Source: an uncultured Spongiibacteraceae bacterium
GTDB taxonomy: Bacteria > Pseudomonadota > Gammaproteobacteria > Pseudomonadales > CAMLJR01
Assembly: GCA_946480345.1 (NCBI GenBank)
Contig: CAMLJR010000011.1
Span: forward strand, 1-32,028
Length of the DNA stretch: 32,028 bases
Direction: 5' to 3'
Position 1 is the first letter of the stretch. Every line of letters begins with the position of its first letter. The notes below the pieces were generated by a model, which was given only the letters and a program-made list of their open reading frames with translations, searched no databases and was not told the origin of the DNA. Shown here piece by piece: positions 14,167 through 23,614 of the stretch. The translations under genes were made by a program, and so were the position numbers.

Positions 14167-17004
14167 TCAAAGCGCCGCGATCGTGGCGTGCTGGCTGCGC
14201 AATTGTTCGAGGGCATCGATCTGCGCGCTAAGCCGCTCCTGTTCCTTCGCGACAACATCCGCTGGTGCCCGCGCAACGAAATCGGCGTTGGCGAGTTTCA
14301 CACGGAGCCGATCGGTGTCTTTTTCGATTTTTTCCATTTCCTTCGCAAGGCGCGCGAGTTCGGCGTTCTTGTCGATCAGACCGGCCATCGGCACCAATAA
14401 CTGCATCGCTCCGGCGAGCTGCGTAGCGGCGGCGGGCGGTTCCTGATCGGCGGAAAGCCATTCGATCGACGACAGTTTGGCGAGCTTCCGCAGGAACGTT
14501 GCATTGTCGTCGGCGCGGCGACGATCTTCGGCATCGCCATTGCGCAGCAGCAGCGGAATTTCCTGCGCGGGGGAAATGTTCATTTCGCCGCGAATATTAC
14601 GCACGCCGAGGATGACGGATTTCAGCCACGCGATATCCTGCTCGGCGGCAACATCGATGCGACTTTCGTTGGCGATCGGATACGGCTGCAGCATGATGGT
14701 GTTGCCGCTTTTGCCTGTCAGCGGCGCGACGCGTTGCCAGATTTCTTCGGTGATGAACGGCATCAGCGGATGCAACAAACGCAGCGTTGCTTCTAACACT
14801 CGGATCAAGGTGCGGCGCGTGCCTTTTTTCTGCGCGGGCGAAGCGTTCGCATCCCACAGCACCGGCTTCGATAATTCGAGATACCAGTCGCAGTAATCGT
14901 TCCAGACAAATTCGTAAATCGTTTGCGCGGCGAAATCGAAACGATAACTCGCGAACGCTTTTTCCATTTCTACTTCGGTGCGCTGCAGTGCGGAAATAAT
15001 CCAGCGATCGGCGAGGCTGAGCGTGTAATCGGTATCGCTGTTATCGGCGCCGCACTCATTGCCTTCGCAATTGCTCAATACATAACGCGCGGCGTTCCAG
15101 ATTTTGTTGCAGAAATTGCGGAAGCCTTCGATACGGCCTACATCGAATTTAATATCGCGGCCGGTCGATGCCAGCGAGCAGAACGTAAAGCGCAATGCGT
15201 CGGTGCCATACGCGGCGAGACCTTCGGGAAATTCCTTGCGCGTCTGCTTTTCGATTTTCTGCGCGAGCTGCGGTTGCATCATGCCGCTGGTGCGTTTCTG
15301 CACCAGCGTTTCGAGATCGATGCCATCGATCAGGTCGATCGGGTCGAGCACATTGCCTTTCGACTTCGACATTTTCTGGCCTTGCGAATCCCGCACGAGG
15401 CCATGGACGTACACGGTTTTAAATGGAACCTGCGGTGTGCCGTCGTCGTTCTTCACGAAGTGCAGCGTCATCATGATCATGCGCGCGACCCAGAAGAAAA
15501 TAATGTCGAAGCCGGTGACGAGCACATCGGTCGAATGGAATGTTTTTAGCTCCGGCGTTTGCTCGGGCCACCCGAGCGTCGAGAATGTCCACAGCGCCGC
15601 TGAAAACCAGGTATCGAGTACATCGTCGTCCTGACGTAAAACAACATCCGCTGCGAGCGAGTATTTTGCGCGTACTTCGTTTTCATCGCGGCCGACGTAG
15701 ACATTGCCGTGATTGTCGTACCACGCGGGGATGCGATGGCCCCACCACAATTGCCGTGAAATACACCAATCCTGCAGATCGCGCATCCACGCGAAATACA
15801 TGTTTTCGTATTGTTTCGGTACGAATTGAATATCGCCATTTTCGACCGCTTTAATCGCGGGCTCAGCGAGCGATTTCACGTTGACGTACCACTGGTCGGT
15901 CAGCCACGGCTCGATCACCACGCCGCTGCGATCGCCGCGCGGTACTTTCAAAGTGTGTGGTTCGATTTTTTCGAGCAGGCCGAGCGCTTCGAATTCCGCG
16001 ACAACTTTTTTGCGCGCATCGAAACGATCGAGACCGGCGTATTCGACCGGCGCTTTTTCGCCGTGCACGCCCGCGTAATTGTCGAAGGTGAGGACGGTAA
16101 ATTCGGCGAGCACTTTGGCGTCGCGATCGAAAATATTGATCAGCGGCAGATTGTGACGTTTACCGACTTCGTAATCGTTGAAATCGTGCGCGGGGGTGGT
16201 TTTGACGCAGCCGGTGCCGAATTCCTTGTCGACATAATCGTCCGCAACAATCGGAATCAGCCGGTTCACGATCGGCAAACGAATTTGTTGGCCGATGAGA
16301 TGTTTATAGCGTTCGTCGTTGGGGTTTACCGCAACGCCGGTGTCGCCGAGCATCGTTTCCGGCCGCGTCGTTGCGACAACGAGATGCCCGCTTCCGTCAG
16401 CGAGCGGATAGCGGAAATGCCACATCGAACCCTGTTCTTCTTCGGACAGCACTTCAAGATCGGAAACTGCGGTGTTGAGTTTCGGGTCCCAGTTGACCAG
16501 ACGTTTGCCGCGATAAATCAGGCCCTCGTCGAACAACCGGACGAATACTTCCTTTACCGCGTTCGACAGACCGGGGTCCATCGTGAAGCGTTCGCGCGAC
16601 CAGTCGACCGACGAGCCGAGGCGGCGAATTTGCCGCGTGATATTGCCGCCGGATTCGGCTTTCCATTCCCACACTTTATCGAGAAATTTGTCGCGGCCGA
16701 GATCGTGGCGCGTGATGTTCTGCGCGGCGAGTTGACGCTCGACCACCATTTGCGTCGCGATGCCGGCGTGATCGGTGCCGACCTGCCATAGCGTGTTATT
16801 GCCTTTCATGCGGTGATAACGGATCAGCGCATCCATGATCGCGTTATTGAAACCGTGACCCATGTGCAGCGAGCCGGTCACGTTCGGCGGCGGAATCATG
16901 ATCGAGTAGGGCGTACCGTGGCCGGTCGGTTTGAAATAACCGGCTTGCTCCCATGTCTCGTACCAGCGGGTTTCGATATCGGCAGGCTGAAAAACTTTTT
17001 CCAT
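14167..17004 (-). CDS. valS: Valine--tRNA ligase
   Basis: A 945-residue class I aminoacyl-tRNA synthetase that charges tRNA-Val. The N-terminus [20 protein letters not shown] is typical. The HIGH motif is seen in [20 protein letters not shown] and the KMSKS motif in [14 protein letters not shown]. The editing domain contains [17 protein letters not shown]. The C-terminal coiled coil ([19 protein letters not shown]) is the ValRS tRNA-binding arm. Length equals the family norm. A clear terminator follows. The ribosome site before the ATG is weak. Essential housekeeping gene, in Pseudomonas-like order with holC and pepA. Confidence 0.99.
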   Translation of the reverse strand: MEKVFQPADIETRWYETWEQAGYFKPTGHGTPYSIMIPPPNVTGSLHMGHGFNNAIMDALIRYHRMKGNNTLWQVGTDHAGIATQMVVERQLAAQNITRHDLGRDKFLDKVWEWKAESGGNITRQIRRLGSSVDWSRERFTMDPGLSNAVKEVFVRLFDEGLIYRGKRLVNWDPKLNTAVSDLEVLSEEEQGSMWHFRYPLADGSGHLVVATTRPETMLGDTGVAVNPNDERYKHLIGQQIRLPIVNRLIPIVADDYVDKEFGTGCVKTTPAHDFNDYEVGKRHNLPLINIFDRDAKVLAEFTVLTFDNYAGVHGEKAPVEYAGLDRFDARKKVVAEFEALGLLEKIEPHTLKVPRGDRSGVVIEPWLTDQWYVNVKSLAEPAIKAVENGDIQFVPKQYENMYFAWMRDLQDWCISRQLWWGHRIPAWYDNHGNVYVGRDENEVRAKYSLAADVVLRQDDDVLDTWFSAALWTFSTLGWPEQTPELKTFHSTDVLVTGFDIIFFWVARMIMMTLHFVKNDDGTPQVPFKTVYVHGLVRDSQGQKMSKSKGNVLDPIDLIDGIDLETLVQKRTSGMMQPQLAQKIEKQTRKEFPEGLAAYGTDALRFTFCSLASTGRDIKFDVGRIEGFRNFCNKIWNAARYVLSNCEGNECGADNSDTDYTLSLADRWIISALQRTEVEMEKAFASYRFDFAAQTIYEFVWNDYCDWYLELSKPVLWDANASPAQKKGTRRTLIRVLEATLRLLHPLMPFITEEIWQRVAPLTGKSGNTIMLQPYPIANESRIDVAAEQDIAWLKSVILGVRNIRGEMNISPAQEIPLLLRNGDAEDRRRADDNATFLRKLAKLSSIEWLSADQEPPAAATQLAGAMQLLVPMAGLIDKNAELARLAKEMEKIEKDTDRLRVKLANADFVARAPADVVAKEQERLSAQIDALEQLRSQHATIAAL

Positions 17005-17146
17005 GGCGATGTAGTCGTCGACTCATTAGAGAAGGGAATTATGGCGGCGACCGCAATGCACGCGGATGACGTATTGCAATCAATACGTCGGACGCAGAAT
17101 TTAAAGCAGTGAATAAGATGGGGCGCGCCGTCAGGCCGCGCAGTAT

Positions 17147-17205
17147 AACCCGGCCGCGCAACGTGGCCAAAAGCAAGAGAACCCGGCCGCGCAACGCGGC
17201 CAAAA
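17147..17205. repeat. Two near-identical REP-like palindromic units before valS
   Basis: AACCCGGCCGCGCAACG... occurs at 17147-17172 and 17180-17205 (26 bp, one mismatch, offset 33 bp). Each holds the dyad GGCCGCG-CAA-CGCGGCC; it is perfect in the second copy and has one change in the first. A partial GGCCGCGCAG lies at 17134-17143. In the minus-strand transcript these would form tandem 7-bp hairpins between the acidic protein gene and valS. Confidence 0.7.
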
Positions 17206-17242
17206 AGCGAAACCGGTGATGGATGGATGCGAGACGAATGCG

Positions 17243-17752
17243 CTACTTGTCTTTGAGTTTGGTCAACGTCGCGGTATCGAACTTGGCCAGACGATCGCGC
17301 AATGCCGATTCGATTTGCGGTACGAATTCGTCGATCAATTCCTGAATCAGAATGTCGCGGCTGTAATCGGGGCGTACGCGCGGGCGAGGTGGCGAGGATG
17401 AATTCGGCATCGATGCGGTAATGGAAGAGGTGTCATCGCTGATCGCCACATCGAGCTGAAACCGGGGAAATTGCACGCTGGGTGTGACCGGCGGCGTTGC
17501 GCCTTCGCCATCGCTGCCGTCATCGAAAATGCGATTCAGATTCAGCAGCTGAGCGTTATCGTCGAGATGCTCGATAACCATATCGTCGAGCAAGGGAATA
17601 TCGGGTGGCAACGAAATATCGGGAGATAAAGTAAGATCGGCGGGTAGCTGCGGATCGTCATCGCCGAGCAGGCCCTTGATCGATTCGAGCTCATCGAGCA
17701 GATATTCGGGCTTGTGGAAGGGCGAATTCGGATCGTGATCGTGGTCGGACAT
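17243..17752 (-). CDS. Acidic conserved hypothetical protein between holC and valS
   Basis: A 169-residue cytoplasmic protein with no known domain that I recognise. The N-terminal two thirds is acidic and Pro/Leu/Asp-rich, with repeated proline-spaced strings such as SPDISLPPDIPLLDD, and probably disordered. The C-terminal 45 residues (DYSRDILIQELIDEFVPQIE followed by SALRDRLAKF) look like an ordered amphipathic helix pair. Its place between holC and valS matches a hypothetical protein gene at the same spot in Pseudomonas, so it is a conserved family and not a chance frame. A link to DNA polymerase III is only suggested by context. Confidence 0.75.
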   Translation of the reverse strand: MSDHDHDPNSPFHKPEYLLDELESIKGLLGDDDPQLPADLTLSPDISLPPDIPLLDDMVIEHLDDNAQLLNLNRIFDDGSDGEGATPPVTPSVQFPRFQLDVAISDDTSSITASMPNSSSPPRPRVRPDYSRDILIQELIDEFVPQIESALRDRLAKFDTATLTKLKDK

Positions 17753-17872
17753 GGCAGAGCGCTCTCGGCAATTGCTTGAAAATTTAGCAGCCGAATGCCT
17801 GATGCGCTGGTTTTTCGATGAAATTGGGACGCGGCTTTCACGCGCGCCGCTTTCACGGGGGCAGCGACTTCG

Positions 17873-18301
17873 CTAATTCCCTTTGCGCAGATCGTGCCGA
17901 TCGAGCGTGCATTGCTGTTGTTGATAAAAGCGCCATGCATTGCGCGTGGCGTCGAGCACTTCGGGATTCTGCACAACAATTTCGGTGATGCGCTGAAAGC
18001 GATCGAAAAACGGCGGCACCGACAAACTCAAATTGATCAGCACGGTGTTATCGGTGCGATCGCGATCGAGCGGTCCCCAGCCTATTTGCACCGGTGCGTC
18101 GGCCTGTTGTGTATGGGGTAGAAAACTCGACGGTTGAAACTGCCACAACATGTCGTCGAGCCATTGCCCTTGTTGCGAATCGGCGCAATGCAGATAGAGC
18201 GAATGCCCCAGCTTGAAGGCTTTCTCCGCGAGGCGGCAACCGAACAGCAGGCGCTGCTCGGTGCTGGCTTCGGCAAGGATATAAAAATCAACCTGAGGCA
18301 T
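17873..18301 (-). CDS. holC: DNA polymerase III subunit chi
   Basis: A 142-residue accessory subunit of the clamp-loader complex that binds single-stranded DNA-binding protein together with psi. The N-terminus MPQVDFYILAEASTEQRLLF and the following CRLAEKAFKLGHSLYLHCAD are typical. WLDDMLWQFQPSSFLPH and the later NLSLSVPPFFDRFQRITEIV complete the fold. Length matches the family. It lies 40 nt after pepA and is followed by the acidic protein and valS, all in one direction. The ribosome site is weak. Confidence 0.95.
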   Translation of the reverse strand: MPQVDFYILAEASTEQRLLFGCRLAEKAFKLGHSLYLHCADSQQGQWLDDMLWQFQPSSFLPHTQQADAPVQIGWGPLDRDRTDNTVLINLSLSVPPFFDRFQRITEIVVQNPEVLDATRNAWRFYQQQQCTLDRHDLRKGN

Positions 18302-18330
18302 GGCGTCGCTACTTGTCGATCAACTTATTT

Positions 18331-18358
18331 GCTTTTATCGATCAGCTTTTATCGATCA
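18331..18358. repeat. Exact 14-bp tandem duplication across the pepA stop codon
   Basis: GCTTTTATCGATCA occurs twice in direct succession (18331-18344 and 18345-18358). On the minus strand the second copy begins with the TGA that ends pepA. Without the duplication pepA would read through one more lysine codon to a TAA, so the change costs one residue. Confidence 0.85.
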
Positions 18359-19820
18359 AGTACTGCGTCAGCAAGCCGACCGGACGGCCTGTCGCGCCTT
18401 TCGCTGCGCCTTCGTCCCATGCAGTGCCGGCAATATCGAGATGCGCCCAACGATAGGCTTTGGTAAAGCGGGCGAGGAAGCACGCGGCGGTAACGGCGCC
18501 GCCGCTCGGCCCGCCGATGTTGCCGATGTCGGCGAAATTGCTGTCGAGCTGGCGTTGATATTCATCCCATAAAGGCATTTGCCACGCGCGATCGCCGATG
18601 GTTTGGCCGGCTGCGAGCAGTTCCTGCGCGAAGTCATCCTGATTGCTGAACAATCCGCTTGCGTGTTTGCCGAGCGCAATGACGCAGGCGCCGGTCAGCG
18701 TGGCGATGTCGATCACCGCGGCCGGCTTGAAGCGTGCCGCATAGGTGAGCGCATCGCATAGCACGAGTCGGCCTTCGGCGTCGGTGTTCAGCACTTCGAT
18801 GGTTTGGCCCGACATGCTGGTGATCACGTCGCCGGGTTTGGTCGCGCCGCCGCTCGGCATATTTTCGGTGGCCGCAACGATGCCGACCACATTCAATGGC
18901 AGGCCCATTTCGGCGATCGCGTGCAGCGTGCCGAATACGCTGGCGGCGCCGCACATATCGAATTTCATCTCATCCATTTTCGGGCCGGGTTTCAGGCTGA
19001 TGCCGCCGCTGTCGAAGGTGATGCCTTTGCCGACCAGCACCTGCGGTTGTTCGCCGCGTTTGCCGCCGCGATATTCGAACGTGATCAGCTTGGCCGGTTG
19101 ATCGGTGCCTGCCGCGACGGACAGCAACGAGTGCATGCCGAGCTCCCGCATCGCTTTTTCCTCGAGCACACGTACGGCGATTGCCGGGAACTTACGCGCG
19201 AGGCTGCGCGCTTCTTTAGCGAGGAACGTCGGCGTGCAGATATTCGGCGGCAAATCGCCGAGCCGACGGGTCACATTCATGCCGCGACCGATCGCGGTAC
19301 CGCGTTTCAATGCAGTTTTAGCATTGGCGTCAGTTATGTTGTCGATGTGCAGTTTTCGCAGTGCAATCGCCGGTTTCGGTTTCGACAGCGTTTCGGTGTA
19401 GCGGTATTCGCGCAGATTCGCGGCGATAGCGATTTGCATCAGCTGCCACGCGTTATCGCGGCCACTGACAACGATACCGTCGACCAGCCAATGTGCTTCT
19501 TCGACTTTCTGTTCGATCAATGCAGCGAGTGCCGCTTGCACGAATTTGCGAAATTCGGCGTCGCCGACGGCCTTGCCTTCGCCGGTGCCAACCAACAGCA
19601 CACGCTCGGCGGCGATACCGGTCAGCGCCGGCAGCAGCAGCGTTTGCGCCCAGTCGCCTTTCAGATCGCCACGTTTTTGCAAGCGGGTAATCACGCCCCC
19701 GCTGGCGCTGTCGATCTGTTTGGCGATACCGCGCAACGGTCCTTTGCCGCTAATGCCGATTATCAGACACGGGCTGCGCAACTGAATTGGGTTGGGAAAC
19801 GATTTGCCGCTGATTTGCAT
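18342..19820 (-). CDS. pepA: Leucyl aminopeptidase (M17 family, PepA)
   Basis: A 492-residue cytoplasmic hexameric di-metal exopeptidase that removes N-terminal residues. In E. coli PepA also acts as a DNA-binding architectural factor. The metal-binding and catalytic residues are visible: Lys265 and Asp270 in VGKGITFDSGG, Lys277, Asp288, and Asp347, Glu349 and Arg351 in the signature NTDAEGRL. The frame is open 51 codons upstream, but the ATG at 19820 has GAGGA about 7 nt before it and gives the normal N-terminus (MQISGKSFPN). It heads the pepA-holC block and is divergent from lptF. Its last codons lie in a 14-bp tandem duplication. Confidence 0.97.
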   Translation of the reverse strand: MQISGKSFPNPIQLRSPCLIIGISGKGPLRGIAKQIDSASGGVITRLQKRGDLKGDWAQTLLLPALTGIAAERVLLVGTGEGKAVGDAEFRKFVQAALAALIEQKVEEAHWLVDGIVVSGRDNAWQLMQIAIAANLREYRYTETLSKPKPAIALRKLHIDNITDANAKTALKRGTAIGRGMNVTRRLGDLPPNICTPTFLAKEARSLARKFPAIAVRVLEEKAMRELGMHSLLSVAAGTDQPAKLITFEYRGGKRGEQPQVLVGKGITFDSGGISLKPGPKMDEMKFDMCGAASVFGTLHAIAEMGLPLNVVGIVAATENMPSGGATKPGDVITSMSGQTIEVLNTDAEGRLVLCDALTYAARFKPAAVIDIATLTGACVIALGKHASGLFSNQDDFAQELLAAGQTIGDRAWQMPLWDEYQRQLDSNFADIGNIGGPSGGAVTAACFLARFTKAYRWAHLDIAGTAWDEGAAKGATGRPVGLLTQYLIDKS

Positions 19821-20098
19821 GAGGGTCCTCGCAAGACAAGTGAAGGGAATTTCGGGATAATCGCGCGGCGCACTCATAATGTCGCGCCTTCTGCATCGCT
19901 GCGGAAAATCGAGCAGCGAATTCCATGTGCGAAAATCGTAATCATCGGTTCGCTGAAATAACATCGCGACCAATAACGTGGTGGCGGTTAGTTTAGAGAG
20001 CCATCGGTGAATTTGATACCGGGCAGCGAATCGCCCTGATCGTTAATAGCCATTGACCATCAACAAAATGACCGGCAACGAATAGACGGACAACCAGT

Positions 20099-21220
20099 GT
20101 GATTCTGTTTCGATACCTTACTCGCGAAATTTTGCTGACGATGCTGGCCGTAACCTTCACATTGCTGGTGATCGTGATCAGCGGTCGGCTCGTTGGTTAT
20201 CTGGGTTCGGCTGCGGCGGGCGATTTGCCACAAGGGCTCGTTTTCGGCGTGATCTTTTTTCGCTTGCCGAGTTTTCTCGAGCTGATCATGCCGCTCGCAT
20301 TTTTTGTCAGCGTACTACTCGCGCTCGGGCGGCTGTATGTCGACAGCGAAATGGTTGTGATTTCCGCGTGCGGTGTCGGCCCGGCGCGGCTGCTGAAAAT
20401 GATCGCGCCGGCGGCGATATTGGTTGCCGTGCTGGTGGCGCTGATCAGTTTGTTCGTCACGCCGTACACGACGTTGCGCGTGCAAAAAATGATGAACGAA
20501 GCGAAGAACATGACCGGTCTGGAAATGCTTAGCGCCGGTACCTTCCGCGTGATCAATCAAGGCGGAGGCCGCGTGACCTATGTCGATAAAATCGATTCGG
20601 AAACTGGCGATATGCTCGGTGTATTCGCCGCCGACCGGCATGTCGAAAGCGATGGTTCCAGCCGGCAAGTGGTGATGATTGCAGGACGTGGCCGCACCGA
20701 AATCGATCCCGAATCCGGCGAACGCTTCCTCGTGCTGAACGATGGCACGCGGTATCTCGGTCAGCCGGGCGAGCTGGAATTTCAATTAATGGACTTCGCT
20801 AAGTTCGGTCAATTGATCGAGCAGAGCAACCGCGTACCACTGTACCGAAAGCAAGATTCGCTGAGCACGGCGGAGCTGCTGCAAGCGCGGCGCCCCGATT
20901 CGAAAGCGACGCTGCAATGGCGAATTTCGCTGGGACTGTTGACGCTGGTGTCGACATTGATCGCGGTGGCGCTGGCGCGTACCGATCACCGGCGCGGCCG
21001 CTATAGCAAGTTGTTTCCGGCTTTTCTGCTGTTCATGACTTATCTGATCTTATTGAGCATGGGGCGTGAAGCCATCGGCAAGCGGCAGATACCGGTCGAT
21101 CTCGGATTGTGGTGGATTCATGGAATCTTTCTGCTGCTCGGATTGGCATTGATGTTCGGTCCGCAATATCTACGCAGCCGACGCGTCAGCCGGGCCAGCG
21201 TAACGGCGATTGCGTCATGA
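20099..21220 (+). CDS. lptF: LPS export ABC transporter permease LptF
   Basis: A 373-residue inner-membrane permease of the LptB2FG transporter, which extracts lipopolysaccharide from the inner membrane and drives it along the Lpt bridge. The start is a GTG (20099), giving MILFRYLTREIL, a typical LptF opening. Membrane helices lie near the N-terminus (about 10-30, 50-75, 95-120) and C-terminus (about 280-365), flanking a periplasmic beta-jellyroll region (about 130-260). The stop overlaps the lptG start (ATGA). The divergent arrangement with pepA is shared with other gammaproteobacteria. Confidence 0.95.
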   Translation: MILFRYLTREILLTMLAVTFTLLVIVISGRLVGYLGSAAAGDLPQGLVFGVIFFRLPSFLELIMPLAFFVSVLLALGRLYVDSEMVVISACGVGPARLLKMIAPAAILVAVLVALISLFVTPYTTLRVQKMMNEAKNMTGLEMLSAGTFRVINQGGGRVTYVDKIDSETGDMLGVFAADRHVESDGSSRQVVMIAGRGRTEIDPESGERFLVLNDGTRYLGQPGELEFQLMDFAKFGQLIEQSNRVPLYRKQDSLSTAELLQARRPDSKATLQWRISLGLLTLVSTLIAVALARTDHRRGRYSKLFPAFLLFMTYLILLSMGREAIGKRQIPVDLGLWWIHGIFLLLGLALMFGPQYLRSRRVSRASVTAIAS

Positions 21221-22275
21221 GATTGATTACGCGCTATGTCGCGATTCAGGTGGCTGCGGCGATTTGCCTGGTGCTGGCGGTGCTGATGGGGCTCGATTTC
21301 ATCATCGGTGTGCTCGATCAGCGTGGCGATATGCAGGGCAAATACACGCTCGGACCAGCGGCGTATTACACGTTGATGTCGCTGCCGAGCCATCTCGCGC
21401 AAATTCTGCCGTTCGCGGTGTTGATCGGGTGTCTCGCGGGGCTGGGATCGCTGGCTAGTACCAGCGAGCTGGTGGTGATTCGCGCCGCCGGTGTGTCGGT
21501 CGCACGGATTTTATGGATGGCGCTGCGGCCGGCGCTGCTCGTGACATTTTTCGGATTGATCGTCGCCGAATTCATTGCCCCGCAAACTCAGCAGATTGCG
21601 CAAAGTTATCGAGCGATGCTGCTCCAGAAAAAAGATATCAGCGTCAGCGAATACGGCTTGTGGCATCGCGAAGGCAATAGTTTCGTACACTTCAACGCGG
21701 TGCAGCCGAACGGAGAATTATTCGGCGTATCGATGTTCACGCTGGATGAAAGCCGACGTTTGCAACAGGCGCTGTTCGCGCAACGCGCCATTTTTCAGGA
21801 CGATCACTGGCTGTTGGAGGATGTGCGCGTTACGCATTTCGAAGGCGATCATCTACGATCGACGAGCGCGGCAAGGCAGCGCTGGGAAACGCAGCTGTCG
21901 CCGCAGTTGCTCAATATTCTCGTGCTCGATCCGAACGATCTTTCGATCAGCGGCCTCTGGCAATACGTCAGCTTCCTGAAAAAACAGGCTTCCGAAACCG
22001 GTCAGTACGAGTTGGCGCTGTGGAATAAATTGCTCCAGCCGCTGGCGATCGTGAGTCTGGTGTTGGTGGCGGCATCGATTATTTTCGGCCCGTTGCGGCA
22101 GGCGTCGATGGGTGCGCGGGTATTTGTCGGTCTGCTGATCGGTATCGTTTTTCGGATCAGTCAGGACATGCTCGGCCCAGCCAGTCTGGTTTATGGCTTC
22201 GCACCGATTCTGGCATCCTCCGCGCCGATTCTTGTCAGTCTGGTTGCCGGCTTCTTTCTATTGCGCAGGCGCTGA
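21217..22275 (+). CDS. lptG: LPS export ABC transporter permease LptG
   Basis: A 352-residue partner of LptF. I start at the ATG at 21217 (MRLITRYVAIQVA), which overlaps the lptF stop by 4 nt; an upstream in-frame start at 21109 lies inside lptF and is not family-like. N-terminal helices include GLDFIIGVLDQ, typical of LptG. A periplasmic domain (about 120-255) follows, then C-terminal helices that include QASMGARVFVGLLIGIVFRI and GPASLVYGFAPILASSAPIL. Convergent with the RDD protein gene, with only 19 nt between. Confidence 0.95.
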   Translation: MRLITRYVAIQVAAAICLVLAVLMGLDFIIGVLDQRGDMQGKYTLGPAAYYTLMSLPSHLAQILPFAVLIGCLAGLGSLASTSELVVIRAAGVSVARILWMALRPALLVTFFGLIVAEFIAPQTQQIAQSYRAMLLQKKDISVSEYGLWHREGNSFVHFNAVQPNGELFGVSMFTLDESRRLQQALFAQRAIFQDDHWLLEDVRVTHFEGDHLRSTSAARQRWETQLSPQLLNILVLDPNDLSISGLWQYVSFLKKQASETGQYELALWNKLLQPLAIVSLVLVAASIIFGPLRQASMGARVFVGLLIGIVFRISQDMLGPASLVYGFAPILASSAPILVSLVAGFFLLRRR

Positions 22276-22281
22276 CCATCC

Positions 22282-22303
22282 AAGCCGTAGTTGTTTACGG
22301 CTT
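22282..22303. terminator. Hairpin between convergent lptG and RDD gene
   Basis: AAGCCGTA (22282-22289) and TACGGCTT (22296-22303) form a perfect 8-bp stem with a 6-nt loop. It begins 6 nt after the lptG stop and overlaps the last codons of the RDD gene. No T-run on either strand, so it is a weak candidate for a shared transcript end. Confidence 0.4.
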
Positions 22304-22765
22304 CGGCAGAACGATTACTTTTGTATTCGATGCGCGATCGTGCCAGGTGAGCCGGTCGCGATCGACCAGCAACCACCAGTAACCCAATCCAAATAATCCC
22401 AGCGAACCTATTCCAACTGCTGCGCGCACTGCGCATTGACGCCAACTTGGGCGGCCGCCATCGCGGCTAACGACGCGCATTCGCCACGCCTGCATTCCCA
22501 GCGTTTGCCCCGTCTTGCGCCAGAAGAAAAAATAGAATCCGGCGATAACGCAGACGGTGTACGCGAACAATATCGGCGCTGGTGCAATGGGGGGTAATTC
22601 GTGCACTACGCCTTGCTCGGGTATTCCGGCACCGCGGTTGTTTAAGGCGGTAAAAAGGAATAGAGGTACGACGAGCAGGCCGAATAACAGAAAGGCGTCA
22701 TAAATCAGCGCGATTAAACGCCGCAGAACGCCGGCATGCGGCAACGAAGGGGTGGAGTCCGACAT
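22295..22765 (-). CDS. RDD family membrane protein
   Basis: A 156-residue inner-membrane protein with three hydrophobic segments (about 22-44, 66-82, 115-133). The family hallmarks are the Arg of LRRLIALIYDAFLLFG in the first helix and FFWRKTGQTLGMQAWRMRVV after the second, ending in LTWHDRASNTKVIVLP. The function of RDD proteins is largely unknown. An RDD gene beside lptFG/pepA is common in Pseudomonas-like genomes. A 9-bp hairpin (22769-22798) stands immediately before its ATG, and no clear ribosome site is seen. Confidence 0.9.
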   Translation of the reverse strand: MSDSTPSLPHAGVLRRLIALIYDAFLLFGLLVVPLFLFTALNNRGAGIPEQGVVHELPPIAPAPILFAYTVCVIAGFYFFFWRKTGQTLGMQAWRMRVVSRDGGRPSWRQCAVRAAVGIGSLGLFGLGYWWLLVDRDRLTWHDRASNTKVIVLPKP

Positions 22766-22768
22766 GAC

Positions 22769-22798
22769 AATGGCGCGTCCGGTTCAAGGCGCGCCATT
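22769..22798 (-). promoter_or_regulatory. Hairpin immediately upstream of the RDD gene
   Basis: AATGGCGCG (22769-22777) and CGCGCCATT (22790-22798) form a perfect 9-bp stem with a 12-nt loop. It lies 3 nt before the RDD start codon and about 45 nt after the stop of the upstream exported-protein gene. It could be a 3' end of that gene or limit translation of the RDD gene. There is no T-run. Confidence 0.4.
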
Positions 22799-22843
22799 CT
22801 AGGATTGGTCGATTGTGGCGATCAACACTCGCTTCGCGAGGGA

Positions 22844-23344
22844 TCAATACGAGTATTCGATACGGATACGCACTTCGTCGTCAGTGACTTTCAGGCCGTA
22901 GTCCATTTCGCCACCGCGAAAGCGCGATGAGGGCAGCGAACCGTTTTCGTCAGGCAGCGCCGACAGCATGCCGCCGTTATTGCGATCGCGATAGGATTTG
23001 TACGCCGATTTCACGTATGAACGAAAGATTTTGCCGAACGCTGCGCCGCCTTGCGTCGTTTTATAGCCGGGGCGGAATTGTTGCATCCACAGCAGATTGA
23101 AGCGCAGATCGGCATCGTCATCGGCAACCAGCTGATTGCCGTTTTCGGCATCGGTAATGATGGTGAAGGTACGGGTGGGGCGATAACCGTCGGTTTCGGG
23201 AAGCTTCAGCAGTTGTTGATAAAACGCCTCTTCGCCGGGTGCGGCCAAACTCGCCGGGGCGAATAGTGCTGTCATGGCGGTTAAGCAGAGCGTCAACAAA
23301 CCGCGAAAGCCGGTAAGTGGGTTGAAGCCGATAGGGTTACGCAT
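22844..23344 (-). CDS. Exported hypothetical protein, divergent from a two-component system
   Basis: A 166-residue protein of unknown function. The N-terminus is a likely signal peptide: hydrophobic GLLTLCLTAMTALFAPASLA with a probable cut at SLA-AP near residue 35. The mature part (about 131 residues) is polar, with an aromatic- and Lys-rich block (FGKIFRSYVKSAYKSYRDRN) and a beta-like C-terminus ending in VRIRIEYSY, reminiscent of a periplasmic or outer-membrane-associated protein. It has no cysteine in the mature part. GAGGG precedes the ATG. It is divergent from the response regulator across 270 bp and may belong to that regulon; this is inference. Confidence 0.75.
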   Translation of the reverse strand: MRNPIGFNPLTGFRGLLTLCLTAMTALFAPASLAAPGEEAFYQQLLKLPETDGYRPTRTFTIITDAENGNQLVADDDADLRFNLLWMQQFRPGYKTTQGGAAFGKIFRSYVKSAYKSYRDRNNGGMLSALPDENGSLPSSRFRGGEMDYGLKVTDDEVRIRIEYSY

Positions 23345-23614
23345 ACTGCCCTCGATACACCTAAAAAGTGCTCTTCCCTGTGACTAAGTTTGCCAGTTCT
23401 CGCGAAAAAAGCAGCTCGCTCGATTAGACGCGTTTTGCATATCGCCAAGACTAAATTACGTTTACCGTTGTTAAGCCCGATCAGTGAGGTCAGGCAAAAT
23501 TTCGATTCGGCGTCCGTAATTAATTAGCAATGTAGTCACCGTTAAAAATCGCGATAATCGCACCCCTCAGAACTGTGACAGCCTACTCGGCTCAGATGAC
23601 AAAACGGAGAACCC
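23345..23614. promoter_or_regulatory. Divergent control region of exported protein and response regulator
   Basis: This 270-bp AT-richer gap has no coding signal and must hold both divergent promoters. A GATAAT (23553-23558) is a possible -10 for the response regulator, but I found no good -35 at the usual spacing. A clear ribosome site (GGAGA) precedes the regulator start. Direct repeats for the regulator itself were not obvious. Confidence 0.45.

Noticed and set aside
15811..16791. 326-codon plus-strand open frame opposite valS
   Set aside because: Shadow of valS; no known motif and biased composition.
18804..19961. 385-codon plus-strand open frame opposite pepA
   Set aside because: Shadow of pepA; the minus strand carries NTDAEGRL and the full M17 fold.
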